Assembly: GCA_030068145.1 (NCBI GenBank) | Contig: JAPJBO010000179.1 | Span: forward strand, 62,001 to 126,000 | Direction: 5' to 3' | DNA: 64,000 nt | DNA from: Diplonema papillatum | Lineage: Eukaryota > Euglenozoa > Diplonemea > Diplonemida > Diplonemidae | In this document: positions 62,099-64,000 of the stretch, one piece after another | Layout: every line of letters begins with the position of its first letter | Numbering within the stretch: position 1 is the stretch's first letter | Notes under the pieces: model-generated | Seen by the model: only the letters and a program-made list of their open reading frames with translations | Told to the model about the DNA's origin: nothing | Database searches by the model: none | Program-made: the position numbers and the translations under genes

Positions 62099-62907
62099 CA
62101 ACGGGTGCCGCGAACACAACCGCGGCCCGTGCGAAGGGTGCCGCCAGCTGCCGACGCTCGCAGAGCGACGACCCGCCGCGTGCTGCGGCAAAGGGCACCA
62201 CAGTGCCGACGAACCGAAGGCTACGAAGCCCGCCGCACCACCCAACACGAACACGCCGGCGCCCGCGGCCACGCCGCGCTCGCCTGCGGCTCGAGCAACT
62301 GTCCGAGTCGCCCAGGAAGGGGCGGAAGCGTATCCTGCAGGAGACCCCGCGACCGACCACCCACCGGGGGCCGAAGAGCCCGGCCAAGAAAGCAGCGACG
62401 CGGCAACGCACGCGAACGGCGCGGTGCCTCACCAGCTCACCAACCTCCCCGCCTTCATCACCGTCATCATCACCGTCGCCCAAGACGTCATCAACGGGGA
62501 ACATCATCCCCATACAAACAACCCTTCCGCGCACGCCAACCGGCGAGCCCAAAGACGCGCCTCCCAGAAGGAGGCGGAAGCGACCCCTGCAGGAGTCCTC
62601 GAAGCTCGCATCCCCGACAGGGAAGCCACGAAGATCGAAGCGATCGCGGCAGGCCGTGAACAACTCTACGCTCGATCACGAAATGGAATGCCTGACTTCT
62701 TCCCCATCGTCGACCCGGAAACAGCCAAACCGGCCCGGAAAGTCCGCACCGCGAAAGCGAGCGGGAATTGAACTTGACTTGGAAATGACTAGTTTGACCA
62801 CATCCTCATCATCGTTGACTCTCCCGACGGACGACGTCATAAAGTAACGCTAGCCCGTGAACAGTGCTCGCCTGCCTTGATGGCACTTGCACCTTAAAGA
62901 ACTCAAT
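62099..62907 (+). mobile_element. About 800-bp insertion flanked by TGCTCAACA
   Basis: The dispersed motif at 61285-61335 is the uninterrupted form; here it is cut after 'cccctgctcaaca' and resumes as 'tgctcaacatgtagaacgtgg', giving a 9-base duplication TGCTCAACA. No terminal inverted repeats are visible. It contains the Arg-rich ORF below. Confidence 0.45.
62203..62847 (+). CDS. Arg/Pro/Ser-rich basic ORF with internal protein repeats
   Basis: The frame is open for 214 codons and further upstream, but no clear ATG is seen. It has repeated modules: GRKRILQETPRP and RRKRPLQESSKL; and CLTSSPTS, CLTSSPSS and SLTTSSSS. Repetition at the amino-acid level in this one frame favours coding. The product would be strongly basic, like a DNA- or RNA-condensing protein. 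Other frames are also open because of GC content, so confidence is limited. Confidence 0.35.
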   Translation: MPTNRRLRSPPHHPTRTRRRPRPRRARLRLEQLSESPRKGRKRILQETPRPTTHRGPKSPAKKAATRQRTRTARCLTSSPTSPPSSPSSSPSPKTSSTGNIIPIQTTLPRTPTGEPKDAPPRRRRKRPLQESSKLASPTGKPRRSKRSRQAVNNSTLDHEMECLTSSPSSTRKQPNRPGKSAPRKRAGIELDLEMTSLTTSSSSLTLPTDDVIK

Positions 62908-63181
62908 GCTCAACATGTAGAACGTGGGGGGCCCTTGATCACATTCATTACGGGTGTGGTCGTGGTATCGGTCGCAATAGTCGCTCTGCTAGCCATAGAG
63001 AGAGACGGAGAGAAAAAGAGCGCCAGAGAGAAAAGAAAAGATAACGTTATCTTCCGGAAAAGAAGGGTTACGCGAACCCCCGAAGAAATAATTACCAAGA
63101 AAATAAAAACAGAAAAGATAGAAACACAAACCGACGGTGACCCCCAAACCCTTTTTCAACCTTTCCAATTCCCTTCAAGCT
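62908..63181 (+). other. Possible membrane-protein fragment
   Basis: A plus-strand frame without an ATG (62887-63183) reads LITFITGVVVVSVAIVALLAI, a good transmembrane segment, followed by a Lys/Glu-rich tail. It may be part of a gene interrupted by the 62099-62907 insertion, or chance. Confidence 0.25.
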
Positions 63182-63947
63182 AAACCATTATACAACGTTC
63201 CCCCCGCCTCACAAGTCAAACGGAGACTTCAAAAAAACCGACCGCTTACTACAAGAAGCAGTCTAAAAAACGACGCCAACCGTCACACAGGTATCAGTGC
63301 CGAATGCAGCAAGTGCCAGGTCGTGATGAGGGAGATGCCGTGGGTCAGGGGCGACCCGACCACCGGCCAGGCGACCTCGACTTGGGCGGGAAGATGGCTT
63401 CCGGGACCAGCGCCCGCGCGCCCGCCGGAAAGTATATTCGACCTTGGTAGTGTCGCCAGTTCCGGAAAGCGACAGAGCCCGAAACCCCCGGACAAGAAAA
63501 TACGTATCCTGTTTGGTGGGTTTCGTCTCTGCCGGAGCTTTGCATGAAATTAGTTGGCATTAAATTCCCACATTATACAACGTTCCCCCCGCCTCACAAG
63601 TCAAGCGGAGACTTCAAAAAAACCGACCGCTTACTACAAGAAGCAGTCAAAAAAACGACGCCAACCGTCACACAGGTATCAGTGCCGAAGGCAGCAAGTG
63701 CCAGGTCGTGATGAGGGAGATGCCGTGGGTCAGGGGCGACCCGACCACCGGCCAGGCGTCCGCCGACGACCTCGACTTGGGCGGGAAGATGGCTTCCGGG
63801 ACCAGCGCCCGCGCGCCCGCCGGGGCGCGCCCAGCGACGACGGCTCCGTCATCCAGCGCATACAACCGCCCGGCACCCTCTGGCACGAAGCCGGCGGTTT
63901 CTGGTTCAATCAAGAGGATGCCTGCCCCGAGTATGCGCGCGGTTTCT
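63182..63947 (+). repeat. Tandem duplication of a roughly 383-bp unit
   Basis: Both units begin 'cattatacaacgttccccccgcctcacaagtcaa(a/g)cggagacttc' and share 'caggtcgtgatgagggagatgccgtgggtcaggggcgacccgaccaccggcc'. The second has a 12-base insertion (tccgccgacgac) and a different 3' part. The frame at 63708-63959 is open and Ala/Pro/Ser-rich (MMREMPWVRGDPTTG), but coding is unproven. Confidence 0.65.
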
Positions 63948-64000
63948 TTCCTTTTTTAATGGCAGCAAGCTTGCTTGTCTATGTATCAAAAAAGTGTCGG

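Noticed and set aside
62049..62663. Minus-strand 204-codon frame
   Set aside because: It lacks repeats or motifs at the protein level, whereas the plus-strand frame shows clear repeated modules.

Overview
The window is repeat-rich nuclear DNA of a eukaryote, most likely a microbial one such as an alga or other protist. The evidence is a spliced YKT6 SNARE gene ending in a prenylation box, GT-AG introns, LINEs, tyrosine-recombinase (YR) retrotransposons, rRNA-derived insertions and microsatellites. I cannot fix the lineage from sequence alone. Recognisable host genes are few: YKT6 (7810-8905), a DUF268-like gene (44768-45667) and two small spliced genes of unknown function (49336-50085 and 59775-60920).

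Virus-like cassettes. Three copies of a compact DNA-virus-like segment lie at about 1-3480 (A), 11351-15026 (B) and 36641-40600 (C). A carries an A32/FtsK-type packaging ATPase, divergent from a partial gene that runs off the left edge. B and C carry instead a fiber-like protein with phage-type knob domains, joined by a deletion to the last third of the ATPase. All three carry a tiny ORF and a papain-fold cysteine protease with an embedded 2A-like NPGP motif. The size, packing and gene kinds suggest a polinton-like or adintovirus-like element; no capsid gene is visible.

Retroelements. YR element 1 (17841-22307, +) and YR element 2 (32517-36624, -, with an internally deleted sister at 29917-32489) have the order gag, YR, RT-RNase H and split direct repeats (A1...B1-A2-B2). 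The element-2 pair sits in CT/GA microsatellite. LINE1 (24001-29442, +) encodes ORF1 plus an endonuclease/RT/RNase H ORF2. LINE2 (51586-57878, +) has overlapping ORF1/ORF2 and ends in a (TC)n tail; four shorter copies end at the same 3' sequence (near 17630, 29917, 41070 and 43655). A long-TIR Mutator-like DNA element (22567-23988) separates YR element 1 from LINE1.

Small repeats fill the rest: a MITE family that targets T-runs, a 9-bp minisatellite grown from the LINE1 5' end, a 280-bp GAA tract in a degenerate tandem array of the DUF268-like gene 3' end, palindromic arrays near 50.2 and 59 kb, and fragments of LSU and SSU rRNA. Much of the window is segmentally duplicated and nested, so several insertions can be dated relative to each other from empty and filled sites.
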